DNA of 64,000 bases from Cristatella mucedo (Eukaryota; Bryozoa; Phylactolaemata; Cristatellidae). A model generated the notes under the pieces. That model had not been told where the DNA came from and did no database searches. It saw nothing but the letters and a program-made list of their open reading frames with translations. The translations under genes and the position numbers were made by a program. Location: contig WPIO01000323.1 in the NCBI GenBank assembly GCA_009760855.2, positions 1 through 64,000 on the forward strand, given 5' to 3'. This document shows, in pieces, positions 46,086 to 57,355 of the stretch. The number at the start of each line of letters is the position of its first letter. The stretch's first letter is position 1.

Positions 46086-46409
46086 TTGCACGAAACTCTG
46101 CGATGCTGTGATCGCGAAACGCATACATGTGTGTATTACGATCGAGGGTCTTATTTTAATGCTCTCCCTGTCAAAGCAGCTTTCGGTGATAATGCACAAC
46201 CCATAAAACGTTCACATATGCATCGAAGCTGCTTAGAAGCGCTGCCGAGTAAGAGCAGTCAAAAAAGTGAGCAGCATAATGTGGTATCGTTGGACAGCTG
46301 TGGATGCCAAGCCGTTGTCTTCAGCTGTAGCGAAGAAAGTGCTGAGGAAATTTGTATGCTCCGATTTTCACATTCAAAAGAATGTCAGCTGTCAAAAACT
46401 GTCATTTAG
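46086..46409 (+). other. Unassigned 107-residue open frame
   Basis: This frame directly follows the SINE-1 copy. The product has eleven cysteines and an acidic patch (CSEESAEEICML). No domain was recognised and there is no exon-like neighbour. It is probably chance, but is listed for its length and composition. Confidence 0.15.
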
Positions 46410-47049
46410 CGAGAGAAATTGATAGATTGTTCGCCGACTACGGTCGGCTTGTTTGGGTCTCGGTGGGCCGGAATGGTTATTAGATGATCTAATTGGCCAT
46501 TGAGAGGGCCTGCATGTCGCGGAACATAACGCAAGATTCTCCGTGCCCGGGTAAGCTGAAACTGGCGACACAACTACCATTGGTTTGACACAGCTCATTC
46601 CTAGCTAGCCATTTTGCAGACATTTTCCATTATTCGCTGTTCTTTTTACTCGACCCAAATTAAATTCCAATTGCTTAGTAAGGTATTTGTAAAATAATTG
46701 TAGTAGCAGCGCGTGATTCCATGGTCGTAACCATTTTGCCATTGAGGCAGACGTTCAGTATGCTGACTTGAAAAGATGCAAGCCAAGTAAAATAAAGTAG
46801 AAGCTAATAGTTACTGAGCGATTAGAGCAAAGAGTTGAACCAAAACTTTTATTTCAAGCATCAGAGAGCCGAGCCTCCTACAGATAGATATTGGAATAGG
46901 AAGTACCAAACTTGTATTCACAATACAAAAATTGCATTTGAACTCATATTTCTTTATAAAAAAGTCTTTTATTAGTCGTGTGGTCAATATTTTAAGGATA
47001 TTGCTTGATAGACTTCTAAGAGCGTGACAAAATCTGAAACTTTAGCAAG
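46410..47049. other. Unassigned DNA
   Basis: Nothing was recognised on either strand. Confidence 0.45.
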
Positions 47050-48260
47050 CTTACAAAGAGTCAGCTCTCACATCAGCCACGATACGAGTCCTTGCCTTAG
47101 TGGATTAAACTAGGGCACTTTGTGCAGACCCTGCTCCTAGGCCACCTAGCTCAGGTTAGAATGGAACTTTGTGAAGACGTGGTTAATAGGCGGACCGACT
47201 GATATGCTTGCCTTAGTAGGTTCAACTGGGATATCAAGTTCAAACCTGGCTTCAAGTCCACCTATGGGCGTGTCATCGTCATCACTTGGTTCCGCCCCCC
47301 AGCCGACGCTCCATCCACCGGCCAAGTGCCCTCCTTGTCGGCACGTGACATGTTCCTTGCAGCCAATTCACTTTCTGCCTGTGCGTTGGCCTGTATGCAC
47401 GCTATCTACACTCTCCTCTCTTATCACGATGTGCTCCGGAGCTACACGCACGACGGCTACTACATCAGTATGTACGCTTGCTCGCTTGTGTTGCCCGCAT
47501 GCGGTACAATACAGCCGTCGTCCACAGCGAAGCACCTCGCTCGTGGGGGCTTCGCTCCGCCATCGTGCTCGAACAAGCCCCTACTCACCTAGCTCAGGTT
47601 AGAATGGATCTTTGTTCAGACTATGCGGTCAGGCTGTGCACTGACCAATTTGCCTCAGTTGATAAAGAGCGAAAGGATGGCGAGGGGGTGCAGAAGCTAA
47701 TAGGTTACTAGCGAAAATGATTAAGCCTGAGTACGGACGCCAAGAGGTGGGTCCGACAAAATAGTAGCTTCGCATGAGTCTAGGAGTTTACAGGAGAGCG
47801 AATAAAAGGGAGACAATGGACAGAGCTCGGGGCTGCAGCTTCAGTAGTTAATACAACAGACAACGCTCGAGAGCACGAGAATTCGAAGCAACGGCAGCAA
47901 AGTGCAATTGAGACTGCTCAGTTGTATTCTACCGGCTACTCGGCTACTCGTATCTTAGGGTGTTGTAGTGGTCTGCATTTGGGGTCGAAACCATCGCTAG
48001 CAATCGCAGGCACACGGTAGGTTAATGTACCTGGGCTTCGGAAGTTCGCGTAGGTAACTCCGTGAGTATGGTGGGCACCGAATAAAGCGGTAGCACCCGC
48101 GCGTAACCACAACTGACCGTTCCTCAATAACTTTTCGCTTCCGGCGCTCAGTTGTGATCATGTGTTTTTAACCACAATACAGCACTGCATCGCGAAGTCG
48201 ACCGGTACTGCACCAAGGACGAATGATTGCGTGGTTAAGACGTTTGCAATCTGAGGCAAT
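47050..48260 (+). mobile_element. Interspersed repeat family D, copy 3
   Basis: 47050-47230 matches 28950-29170 and 47586-48260 matches 29090-29990. The two parts both contain CACCTAGCTCAGGTTAGAATGG without its last two bases or more (47143-47164 and 47586-47607), so a direct repeat flanks the 420-base interval between them. That interval has overlapping frames (47171-47602, 47326-47592) that are Ser/Thr/Pro-rich and unrecognised. Shared blocks further on are GAATAAAAGGGAGACAAT, GAGCTCGGGGCTGCAGCTTC, ATCGCTAGCAATCGCAGG and TTTTTAACCACAATACAGC. Confidence 0.6.
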
Positions 48261-50778
48261 GAGTCTAGCAAGAACTGCAAATCTACAAAATTTCTCTGCT
48301 AGCTAGATTGACGGCCAAAGATTCCGCTGCACGTTCAGCTTGAACAGTGAACCGCCTTATATAATCTTAGCCTCCTCATCGCTACTTCCTGATTTCCTGT
48401 TGGATCATTTGGTGCTCACCAGCCTCGATGCTGCTCCCGGGTATATTGATATTCGTGGCATATCAGTTTTAGTTATTGAATGTGCACATTCGATGGCATT
48501 TGCTCTGCTGCCCTTTGAAAAATTGAATCAGAAACTCATGCCTTTTAGCTTTTTGTAGGTGTTTGGTTTTGTTGGCATAGTAAAAGGTCTGTGACTGCGA
48601 TAAAAGAGTTTTCCAATATCATACGATCAAGATCAAGGATAATGGATAGAAAAATCCCAAATCTAAACCAGGTGGGGTTTTTATGTCGTGAATTGTACTA
48701 TACCGCAGTGAGTGGCAACATCTTTTGCTTAGATTTTAACAGGTATCAGGCGAAGCTTGAGTCGGTGGGCACTTTAGCCTGTCGGTCGCAAAACACCAGC
48801 CTCCAACAGATATACTTGTGTTGTTGAGGGCTTGTGCTTTGCTGATGGAGAGGCTAATAAGCAACATACAAAACGATACTGATAACGTTAACGATACGCA
48901 ATGCTGCCGTCTTCGCATCTTCCATAGTTTTCTTGGTGGTAAATGTCAATTAAGGATTGAGATCCAGTGCTGGTTTGTGGAAACTGATTAGTCTAAAAGC
49001 TTAGTGCTCATCATAGACACGCTTTTCTGCAGTGATTTCTAGCAAATTTTAGCGTCTTACTGCAAAGACGTGAAGACACGTGAGCAATGAGTTACAACAT
49101 GGTGTCACAAACGTTAAGAAATTATTTCACCCATGCTTATGAACAATGTGGCTTTGATATCATTATCTAAGCAATCAAAAACTCTATAGAACTGGTACAT
49201 AGCTGCAAGTAGGCAGAGATGATGCCAGATCGAGCCGAAACAGGATAATGTCCAAACGTAACATGGAGCCCATATTCTATACCAACTCTAAGCGAAATAT
49301 TTAGATCGGGCCGGGTCTGAGGTTTACATTTTCAATTTCCAGGTGACAGGTGACACTAGATTTATCTGTATAGTTTGAATACTTGGTTTTTAAAAGCTTA
49401 GTTGGATAGCTCATTTATCAGTAAAGATAATTTGAATGCAAAAGTTCACACACATGTTCAAGTATGGTTGGTTGCTAAAAATGTTGTATACGTCAACCTA
49501 AAAATGCAGGTGCAAGGGCACCTACTTGCAACTAGATCATATCCGTGACACATCACAGGGAAATTCAATTTGATAATAAATTAAAGATCGTGCATATTGG
49601 CATACAGGTTCGCAAAGACTTGGCCCCAATGATTAACCAGAAATTCCTACAGCTGGTAAGAGTTACCATCCCTGTCAGGCTTTTCATTTGCATCCATTCC
49701 ACGGAGAAGCAGTCTTTGAAGCTTTTGGTTTGGTATATATATAAAAAAAAAACATTGCTCATCAATATCTTATAATGCAATGCATAATTAGTGCCTGATT
49801 CAGCTACAATGTGAGGGTTGTGGCTAATTATGTACGTTCGTAAATTATCGCCCCTCTCGATATTTTGACGGGACGAAACTCCTAGCTGAACCATCTCAGT
49901 AATACCAGATAAAGACCAACACGAACCAGATAAATACTAGATAAAGACCAACATGAAAGTCTACGCGTGACATCTCCGACGAGTGTTTACGGTCTTTAGT
50001 TTTCACATTCAATATTATATCCGACAATAAGGCGCAAGTACCTAAAAATCATAAAGAAAGTGAGCCGTTTGACAGCTTTACTAGAGCAATTGAACGAATG
50101 AGTCGTTTACCCGCCCAACGTGCTCTGCAGATCCTAGCTTCAAACCAAAAGATCGGTTCGCTGCTTCAGAAATAACGACACTAAGAGTGCCCATCCACGA
50201 CCGGAGACATTTTGACGTAGACAATGATTTTTCAAGTGCGGGCTGCTTAAACGTAACTGTATCTGGAAGAATGTGATTATACATAGACAAATACATACTT
50301 GTGCAGCACCTTACAATACCCAGCTATAGCATTACCAGTGTGAATGGCTGACAGAATTGTCTCGTTAATAGGACGGTTTGATTAACTAAGGATGACTACC
50401 TCGTGCAGTGTGCTGTGAAGACTGTTTTACTGATCGAATATAATTTTGAACTTCTTTGAGTATCTTTGTCGTTGAATAAAGCCTAAAAGCATAAATAAAT
50501 GATAGAATAGGAATACGTAGCACTGAAAATGCGAACTCTGTCAGTAAAGAGTTAATTTCGGATGATTAAAAGACGCATTTTCTCAAACACAGAAGACCCT
50601 ATGTTTTCTCTTAGTTCCTGATTGCAGTTGGCTGTAAGTGATTACATCCCTAAGGAGTCAAACCCATGACCTAGGTGGATAGATTTAAGCATTAAAATTT
50701 CGAGCTAAATAAATTTCGTATAACGTGACCTAGCGATGGCAATAACCAGTAACATTCCACCAAAGCTGACATCGCAGG
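48261..50778. other. Unassigned DNA
   Basis: There are short unrecognised frames on both strands. 50620-50700 has a GAGTCAAACCCATGACC phrase that may be a worn antisense SINE head, but no further support. Confidence 0.4.
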
Positions 50779-50807
50779 GATTATCTACCGTACACGGTAG
50801 GATAATC
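50779..50807. other. Short imperfect palindrome
   Basis: GATTATCTACCG and CGGTAGGATAATC pair around TACA with one bulged G. It lies about 70 bases left of the inverted-end element and has no assigned role. Confidence 0.8.
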
Positions 50808-50879
50808 TTGCAGGCTTATAACCCGATTCAATTCGCAAGTTGATTATATCAAAATTCAGTTGATTAGCTTATGATTCAC

Positions 50880-51902
50880 GGTGTCCACATGGCCTCTGTG
50901 AGTTCAGTGACTTTTGAACCTACGACGACTGACAATATGACCATTGGCCTGTACAAACCGGCCTATTCGACAATTGATCTATATACCATCTGGTCTGCAA
51001 CTATTGGACCTACAAAAACTGGCCTGCAATAACTGGCATATACGACAATTGATCTATATGTACATTAAAAAAATAATACACAATATTTTTATTTACTAAA
51101 TTGATACACACAGTCAATAATGAATTCATGACTGACTGAAATTTTTAATATTTATGCAACCGAATTATCAGTAAAACAATTTCGTTTCTCCTATAAGTGT
51201 CAAAAAACGTTCATTATGCTTTAGATAAATTCGATCCTAATTTTACTGTAACTTCTCAACTAACTATGCGACAAATATGCAATGGCACGCAGAAAAGTTA
51301 GAACATTTGTGCGACTGTAACTTTCAACAGCCTGTCAAACTTTTTCGGAAATCTCACGTTATCTCTTTGCTTGGGCAACGAGAACGCCAGTACTGCCTTG
51401 CAAAACTAGGCAGTCTGCTTACTTCGGTCAATGAGAAGCCCTTTCAGAAATGCCCACATCGTCGGATGATGGCACTAGAACAATGCTTGGACCCAGTAAT
51501 GCCACACCTCTACTGCATTGATACACCGTCTACTGACGCCCCATACTATATATCGCAATAGCCTTTCCACACTCGGAAATTCCGTACTGTATCGCCAACT
51601 CCATGATTTATCAATATATTTATGTTCAACAATTACTAAAATCACAAATTATCAATTCTATTCATTCATACTAGTGGATATCCAATCCTCATAATAGTCT
51701 TTAATCTAATTTATATGTACATGTATAGCCTAATTTGATCAAATGAAACCGAGCTTCACCAGTTTTACTTGTATTCCCTATTTCTGATCGTATAGCCACT
51801 TGTCAAAGATCAGTTGTCCTATATAATAATTGTCGTATTGGCCGGTTGGAACAGACCAATTGTCGTATGGCGAGTAGTCACAAGTTCAATTGTCGGTACA
51901 CC
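50880..51902. mobile_element. ~1-kb element with long degenerate inverted ends
   Basis: The left end (about 50880-50990) and the reverse complement of the right end (about 51780-51902) share GGTGT at the tip, then CGACAATTG-type units, CATTGGCCTG or its variant, and a well kept AACCGGCC-ATTCGACAATT block (left 50964-50979; right reverse complement around 51838). Each end contains several copies of CGACAATTG or CAATTGTCG. The inner AT-rich part carries one plus-strand frame (51277-51561, 94 residues) with no domain I know. It looks like a non-autonomous DNA transposon or foldback element of unknown superfamily. Target duplications were not evident. Confidence 0.55.
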
Positions 51903-53244
51903 CTTTTGTATCTGACATTTGCACCAGTTTTTAGCAATTGCTAAGGTTTTGTGCCTGGTCAAATTTAGAAGCTAGCAAAGAATTTAGTAGCAGATGGTCA
52001 TCATGATTTAGATCCTGATGTTGGACTGCACCTTTGACATGTAAGCGAAATTGAACCTGTAGTCAGGATATGAAAGCTATGCACTACGAGCGTGTAGATA
52101 ATAAAGTCATGCTCGTAGCGTATGGTTTTCGGAAACTGACGAACGTATTAAAGGCAAATTAAAATATTGTGCGAATATGAATTTTTGAAACTCTGCTAGT
52201 TTCTTCCGTGTAAACCTTGACGTTTTTAAGGCAGGACTGGTTTTAGTCTTTCTGAAATTGCGGATTGGGAGTTTAGAACCAAGTGAATTTTTTAATAATG
52301 AAATATATCGCAGGACGATGAATATTAGACTCGTTTCAAGAGACAACTAAATATCTCCGATGTACAGTTATGGACTTCTAAGAGCCTTAATTCCTTAAAT
52401 ATCTCTCTAGACCAACAGTCACTTTTGTGAACGAGGAAGGCACCACTTGATGTGAGACGGATCCATGAAATTGAACTTGTACATTAAAGCTTCAGCTAGA
52501 AAGCAGCCTATAGTTGTCATGTGGTCTGTAGACTTTTGACCGATCTTAAAATTAGAGCCTCATTGGCTATAGTAAATGCAAGCAAGATTGCAGTGTACAT
52601 GAATGAATTTTATAATAAGCATCAAAGTTTTATTTATAAAAATTCACACTTTTAGTTTTTGGATTTCTTTGTCATTATTTTCTGGGCTCATGTCTATTGC
52701 TTTTTTTCATCTTTTACAGCACGAAATTGCTAAGAAATTAGCGGTTTCCTCTGTAAAATGTTCACTGCCATGTCACCGTTGTCTTCGGTTACGAGCAGGT
52801 TTATATGGATGCAACTTGCACGAGATTTCCTGGATGTTAAACTATTGCTAAACATGGATGCCAGGTCCAGCAGCCAAGCGGATCACTTTGGAAAACTCTG
52901 TATAAGTCAATATAAGTCAGTACTTTGGTATTTACTACTTGCGAAATAAAAGCTCATGCGAAAAAGTCGGGAATATGCTTTGCCTGTCGTGAATTCTCCC
53001 ATTTCCACCTGCAAATCTCTTTTGGACCTAATGAGGCTTCTAATTAGTAAAGACGCATTTTGAAGGTTCCAGCAAGATATTCCCTCGCCTCAATATAATT
53101 TCAATATAACTTTGAGTCTTTGCAAACACCTGCCAAAAACTGGTGGAGGTAGAAAGGCGAAGCACAGTAACTGATTCAAATATGCTGCCTCGATGCAAGC
53201 CGGCGGGCAGATCGTGTTTGCTACACAGAGCACGAATACCTTAA
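51903..53244. other. Unassigned DNA
   Basis: AT-rich, with only short frames and no recognised repeat. Confidence 0.45.
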
Positions 53245-53390
53245 TCTGCCTCGCTGGTTTGGCCCAGCAGTTGAGGTGTTTTTCTCAGACCAAGGCCTGG
53301 CCGAAGTTATTGGCTCGAGCCCGTGGCATATTTAGAGCGCCTGAATGACAAAGACCTCTTAGGACATTCAACAAATGAATTAAAATTATA
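53245..53390 (+). mobile_element. SINE-2, sense copy
   Basis: The head CCTCGCTGGTTTGGCCCAGC, then CAGACCAAGGCCTGGCCGAAG, the B-box-like GGCTCGAGCCCGTGGC and the tail TAGAGCGCCTGAATGACAAAG, ending with ACAAATGAATTAAAATTA, mirror the antisense copies at 19041 and 23158. The sense orientation makes the A-box to B-box order clear. Confidence 0.75.
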
Positions 53391-54512
53391 AGGATTTTAT
53401 ATTTACTTCTTAAGTGGAAACTTTAGGTGTCACTTTCATTGCAACGGATTGGCTCAGCATATTTTTTTCAGGTAGCAGCCACACTGTAAGAATTTGTTCG
53501 AGGCTACTGTAGAAAATACCGAATATATCTTGAACTAGTCAATGAAAATGAAAAAGCTAGAGATGCTCTTACATTCTGAGGAACGTGGACTTGGGTGTTT
53601 GCCGACCTAGGTAGTGAGTCACAACTGAGGTTTGTCCCCCATCTAAACTTACGAAGGCACATATCATATAAGCACGAGCTTTAGCACCAAGAGTCGGTCT
53701 CATAAAGTGCTATTGAAGTATGAACGCCGAGGCTGAATAAAGACTCCGATCAAAAGCGAACCATCTAAGTATAGGCATGGACAGAACCCATATTCGTCAT
53801 ATCATCGAATCAATTCGAGCCCCCAATTAACGTTCTGACCACAGCTTAAATCATTCAATCAAGGTATACAGAAAGTATCGCGAAACCGCTATTTGGAAAA
53901 TACAAGGGTGGCACTTGGACTTAATTTTAGTCGTAGATTCGGCAGGTCCGCTGGCAATCAACCGTATAGCTAAAGCACCCGAGTCAGTGTGCCTTCAATC
54001 AACATCACATGCAGTGAAAGCCATGCGTTCCGATGCATCCTTCCAAAACCTGAAACTCATTAATGACTGACATCATGGTGGTCACTGATTTGACCTGACG
54101 GCATTTTTAAGAAATTCAATGCTTACGTTATTATCACTACGTTTGCATTCTCTAACTGGGCGCATTATTAAGAACCAGTTGAAATAATTCCTTTCCATCA
54201 TGTTTAAGATGTATGTACACGAAATATAATTTCCCTAGAGTTTCAAACTAATAGTTTAATTATTTAGATCGCATTTATTTTATAGGTTCAAAAGAGAGCT
54301 AGGTTTTTTCTCGACACTACCTACTCTTACAAGAAAACAATCAATAGGTAATTGATTATTTGTTACAGCTGTTGCAGAAAGCAAACATTATGCGAAGAGC
54401 GAATGAGTAGGAAAAAGTGCACGCTTGACAAAATACGGAGTAAGCTTTTGGTATCGTATATTTAAGAATTGCAAGAAACACCGGGAATCACTGCTTCGGA
54501 ATAGGGACTATA
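53391..54512. other. Unassigned DNA
   Basis: Nothing was recognised on either strand. Confidence 0.45.
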
Positions 54513-54985
54513 TGTAATATAATGAAATATATGAAATTTATCTCCGTCTGTAACTCCTCAAAGCCATAAAGACTACGTGGGAGTCACAGCCTAAGCGGTT
54601 TCGGTACGCATATGGTAGCCAACAGACGTCGTCTTACATAACCAAGAGAAAGTGGGAAGCATAGCCGAGTCAGGAGAGCAGTTGAGGTAGTGAGTAGCGA
54701 GGAAGTATCAGCTGAGGACGGCTGAAAATGATGGACCATTGTTGGCAGTGGATTAGTTGTCGTTGCGTAATAATTGTTAAAGCGCGTTCCACAGTCTAGG
54801 GCCTGCAGAGCTAAGCGCCACATGCTCTTGTAACCAAACACTGCATCCGAGGTACAGAGGCAATGAAGCAGAGTTGTTCCACAGTCTAGGGCCTGCAGAG
54901 CTAAGCGCCACATGCTCTTGTAACCAAACACTGCATCCGAGGTACAGAGGCAATGAAGCAGAGTTGTTCGTAAAATGATCGTCAG
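54513..54985 (-). mobile_element. LINE-A 3' fragment with internal duplication
   Basis: This begins at the left with a worn terminus (AATATAATGAAATATATGAA) and continues as TTATCTCCGTCTGTAACTCC, CATAGCCGAGTCAGGAGAGC and GTTCCACAGTCTAGGGCCTG, matching the other LINE-A 3' ends. A 90-base block is then present twice. Beyond the first 26 bases of that block (TTCCACAGTCTAGGGCCTGC...) the sequence is not LINE-A, so the LINE boundary is near 54815. Confidence 0.8.
54787..54966. repeat. Exact 90-bp tandem duplication
   Basis: 54787-54876 and 54877-54966 read identically, each starting TTCCACAGTCTAGGGCCTGC and ending GCAATGAAGCAGAGTTG. On the minus strand it duplicates a peptide reading TLLHCLCTSDAVFGYKSMW in the open frame 54584-55000. 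The absence of any difference suggests a very recent event or an assembly duplication. Confidence 0.95.
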
Positions 54986-56142
54986 TTGTGCTTCGTTCAC
55001 TGGGAATCAGCTGCCGAGACAATCGACCAAGAATGCTTAAATAACGAACAGCCTGGTATCTCTTGCCACAGTGGTTCTATAATTCCAGAATATTTACCAA
55101 CTTTTGCCCGCTTCGAGTTGAACCGTTTGGTCTACTTCCTCTTAGCCACAATCTGCTATAAGGTCCAGCTTCCAAAGCAACATGTTAGCGGACTACATGC
55201 TATCGTCATCACCGTTCACAATTGCTCACGATGACAACGAATCAAATCTACCAGAGTCTTGTTGTTACTGGCCCTTGTTTCTTGGAGCGAGGGCTTGCTG
55301 TTGTTCAGCATACGGCAGACTAATTAAAGGGCGCAGTGAGAGGACGATTAGGTCGGAGCATCAAGGTACAAGAGGAGTTCGGTACTATGCAGCGGGATCA
55401 CTTCCGAGCTGGCTCGTGAAAAAGAATCGCCAGGGTCAGGATGGTAGTCACAACCCAGTGCTCTAAAATAGCCACGAGCCGTAAACGGGTTGGTGGCTAG
55501 GAAGTGGCTGATTGTCTTATCTGTCCTTCCTGTTCGCCATAATCTGCCACTACATCGGCCTATCACTCGAACTGGCACTGCATTGTAATTGTTACATGCG
55601 GCACGCTCATCCTGATGAATACCAAAGCAAACTCGTCAAGCGTGATACTGTAGCCGTGTCTATAAGGGTACTGTAGCACTATTGGCACGATTGTTGGTAG
55701 GCCAAAACGCAGCCTGCTTGGCGTAAGATCCGCCTCTACCGCTAACTATAATTATGAGCCGATGCATACAGACGCAGCCGGTACCAACCCAAGAAGAAGC
55801 TAGTGGCTACTTTGATGACGATAAATGGGTTGCATCTTCAGCTCCATCCAAATATGTGACAGCGAATTGCCCTTTCGGATATCCAAGTTTGTTGCAAAAG
55901 TGGTCTAACTACTGCTGATCACTTGACGCTAGGGGAGCCTACATAAAGGCACTCTATGACCCAAAAAGCACCAGCCATACCCACATGCCGAAGGCTTGGA
56001 GAAGTGACACGTGAATGTTTTCTAAAGATCAAAGAACACGAGGAAGAGTTTCATTGCACTTTGGGTATCGTAAGGCTTCTCAAAATCAATTTCCGACATA
56101 CAACTGTTCAAAGCATCCGGCAGCATAGACTAGGAAGGCAAT
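54986..56142. other. Unassigned DNA
   Basis: Short frames such as 55182-55466 (+), 55348-55578 (-) and a 54-residue plus frame from about 55755 (with EEASGYFDDDKWVASS) look protein-like but match nothing I recognise. They could be a decayed upstream part of the LINE that follows, though no reverse transcriptase motif is visible. Confidence 0.35.
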
Positions 56143-56532
56143 ATGATGAGCCGAACGAAGGCTGATTGTGGTAGTGTGGCGCGAGAGGCGCGATCAGGGG
56201 AAAGTGGCGCTGTCTGGCTACAGACAGACACAGCAACCACACCCACTTCCTCTTTTCGGGCCTCGGTGTCACTTTTGCTGCTTGGCGCTTTTTTCCGTGC
56301 CAGGCTAGACCTCCTGCCAGTAGCCGCTGCCAGGGCCAGGTTTGACCCCACGTCGGAGCACCTCTGCCGCAAGGGCTGCGGTCAGCGTAGTGAGACGCTT
56401 ACCACACGTCCTGAACAATTGCCCAAGCATGATAGTCGCCATCACAGAACGGCTCGATGCGGTCCTGAACCGGCTCCTGGAAGCGTTGCCTTGGGCACTG
56501 AGGAGACACGCCCGAGTGGACCAGCACCATGA
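56143..56532 (+). pseudogene. LINE linker and first half of zinc knuckle
   Basis: This 129-residue frame is meaningful only up to about residue 86. It contains FFRARLDLLPVAAARAR, similar to the LRLNLLPTRxRxxR helix that precedes the zinc knuckle in R2/NeSL-type proteins, and then CRKGCGQRSETL, with the first two zinc-ligand cysteines encoded at 56365-56367 and 56377-56379. One additional A near 56401 then throws the frame off. The remaining residues are an off-frame tail rich in Arg and Pro. Confidence 0.8.
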
Positions 56533-56830
56533 GCTCAACCCGATCCAGCATCGTCGCCCCGACCTTGTCATCGACACGGGCGCCTACGCGGTAGTGGTCG
56601 ATGTAGCGGTCCCGGTCAACAATGGCGAGCTTTCGCTGGAGGTGGCTGCCGAAAGGAAGCTCCTCAAATACACCGAGCTGGTGGATGAGCTTCGCGTCCG
56701 AGGACGCCATGTCGAGCACTGCGCCTTCATTGTGGGCTCCCTCAGTGCCTGGCACCCTGAGAACGAGCGGACCCTGGCAGCCCTCAGGGTGAGCCAGCCC
56801 ACCGCAGGCTTCTCAGGAAGCTCTGTGTAG
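56342..56830 (+). pseudogene. LINE restriction-like endonuclease domain
   Basis: From residue 20 this 162-residue frame reads LPHVLNNCP, supplying the His (H22) and last Cys (C27) of the knuckle. Then come RPDLVID (72-78), VVVDVAVP (84-91), K106 and KY (109-110), and FIVGSLSAWHPEN (129-141). These are the PD, D and K-x2-KY signatures of the PD-(D/E)XK-like nuclease that cuts the target in R2/NeSL-type LINEs, and the signature residues P73, D74, D87 and K106 are all kept. In an intact element this domain nicks the target DNA strand used to prime reverse transcription. Here it lacks its reverse transcriptase and is broken on both sides by frame changes, so it is probably not expressed as such. 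Confidence 0.85.
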
Positions 56831-57355
56831 CGGCCGCCATTAATGGATCGGCCAGGGTCTGGCTGCGATTTGTGGGTACCGCAGACTGCCCACAAGAGGG
56901 AGTGCGGCCGTCTCATGAGCCGCCTGCGCCTGGAGACGATGAGGCCTCGCCCATGACGCACTGGACGGACGCCCACCTATCTCTGGATCGGAAAGGCATG
57001 GAGGAGAGCCCGAGACTACACCATCCGGGATAGCACCCCTCCAGAGTCCAGCCGGCTCGGTAGAGAGTGACATCCGCGCGAGAGCTCCAGAGAGAGCCAG
57101 ACAGCCACAGCCAGTAAGGCTCAGTGGCGCCGCCCTACAATGAGCGGCGGCTCAGTACACTGCGGCGCGCCCTCCCGCGTCGCGCGACCGTGGCCGAGCC
57201 TGTGAGGAGGGCTACCCCGATCAGGCTTGGGGTGCCCCAGCAAGCGCGTGCGACACCTGAGGTCCGGCCACCTCCAGATTGCGATGCTGGTCCCAACCGA
57301 GATGTGTCTCGGAGGACCTAGGCCGATCATGTACCCCAACAGCTGTTAAATAAAA
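56831..57355 (+). other. 3' non-coding region of the GC-rich LINE
   Basis: After the C-terminal coding block the sequence stays GC-rich to about 57335. Open frames on both strands here (56840-57073, 57121-57339 antisense, 57124-57321) reflect GC richness and match nothing. AATAAA at 57349-57354 marks the likely 3' end, after which composition drops back to the AT-leaning background. Confidence 0.6.

Larger units (their letters stand above)
56143..57355 (+). mobile_element. R2/NeSL/Utopia-type LINE, 3' part with restriction-like endonuclease
   Basis: This GC-rich block contrasts with the AT-leaning DNA around it. It holds the end of a site-specific-type LINE: a connector (FFRARLDLLPVAAARAR), a zinc knuckle split by one extra base at about 56401, the endonuclease (56342-56830), and a C-terminal block in a third frame (RRLLRKLCVAAAINGSARVW, about 56795-56860). 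A non-coding 3' region of about 450 bases follows, ending with AATAAA at 57349-57354. The reverse transcriptase itself is not present, so this is a 5'-truncated copy. It differs strongly in composition and sequence from the other endonuclease-bearing remnant at 31984-34063, so they are separate families. Confidence 0.85.

Noticed and set aside
51277-51561. 94-residue frame inside the inverted-end element as a transposase
   Set aside because: It is short, with no catalytic motif or zinc finger that I recognise, so only an unassigned open frame can be claimed.
56584-57339. Antisense frames of 70-130 residues across the GC-rich LINE
   Set aside because: They are shadows of the sense-strand endonuclease and of GC-rich DNA with few stop codons. 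The sense strand carries the recognisable motifs.
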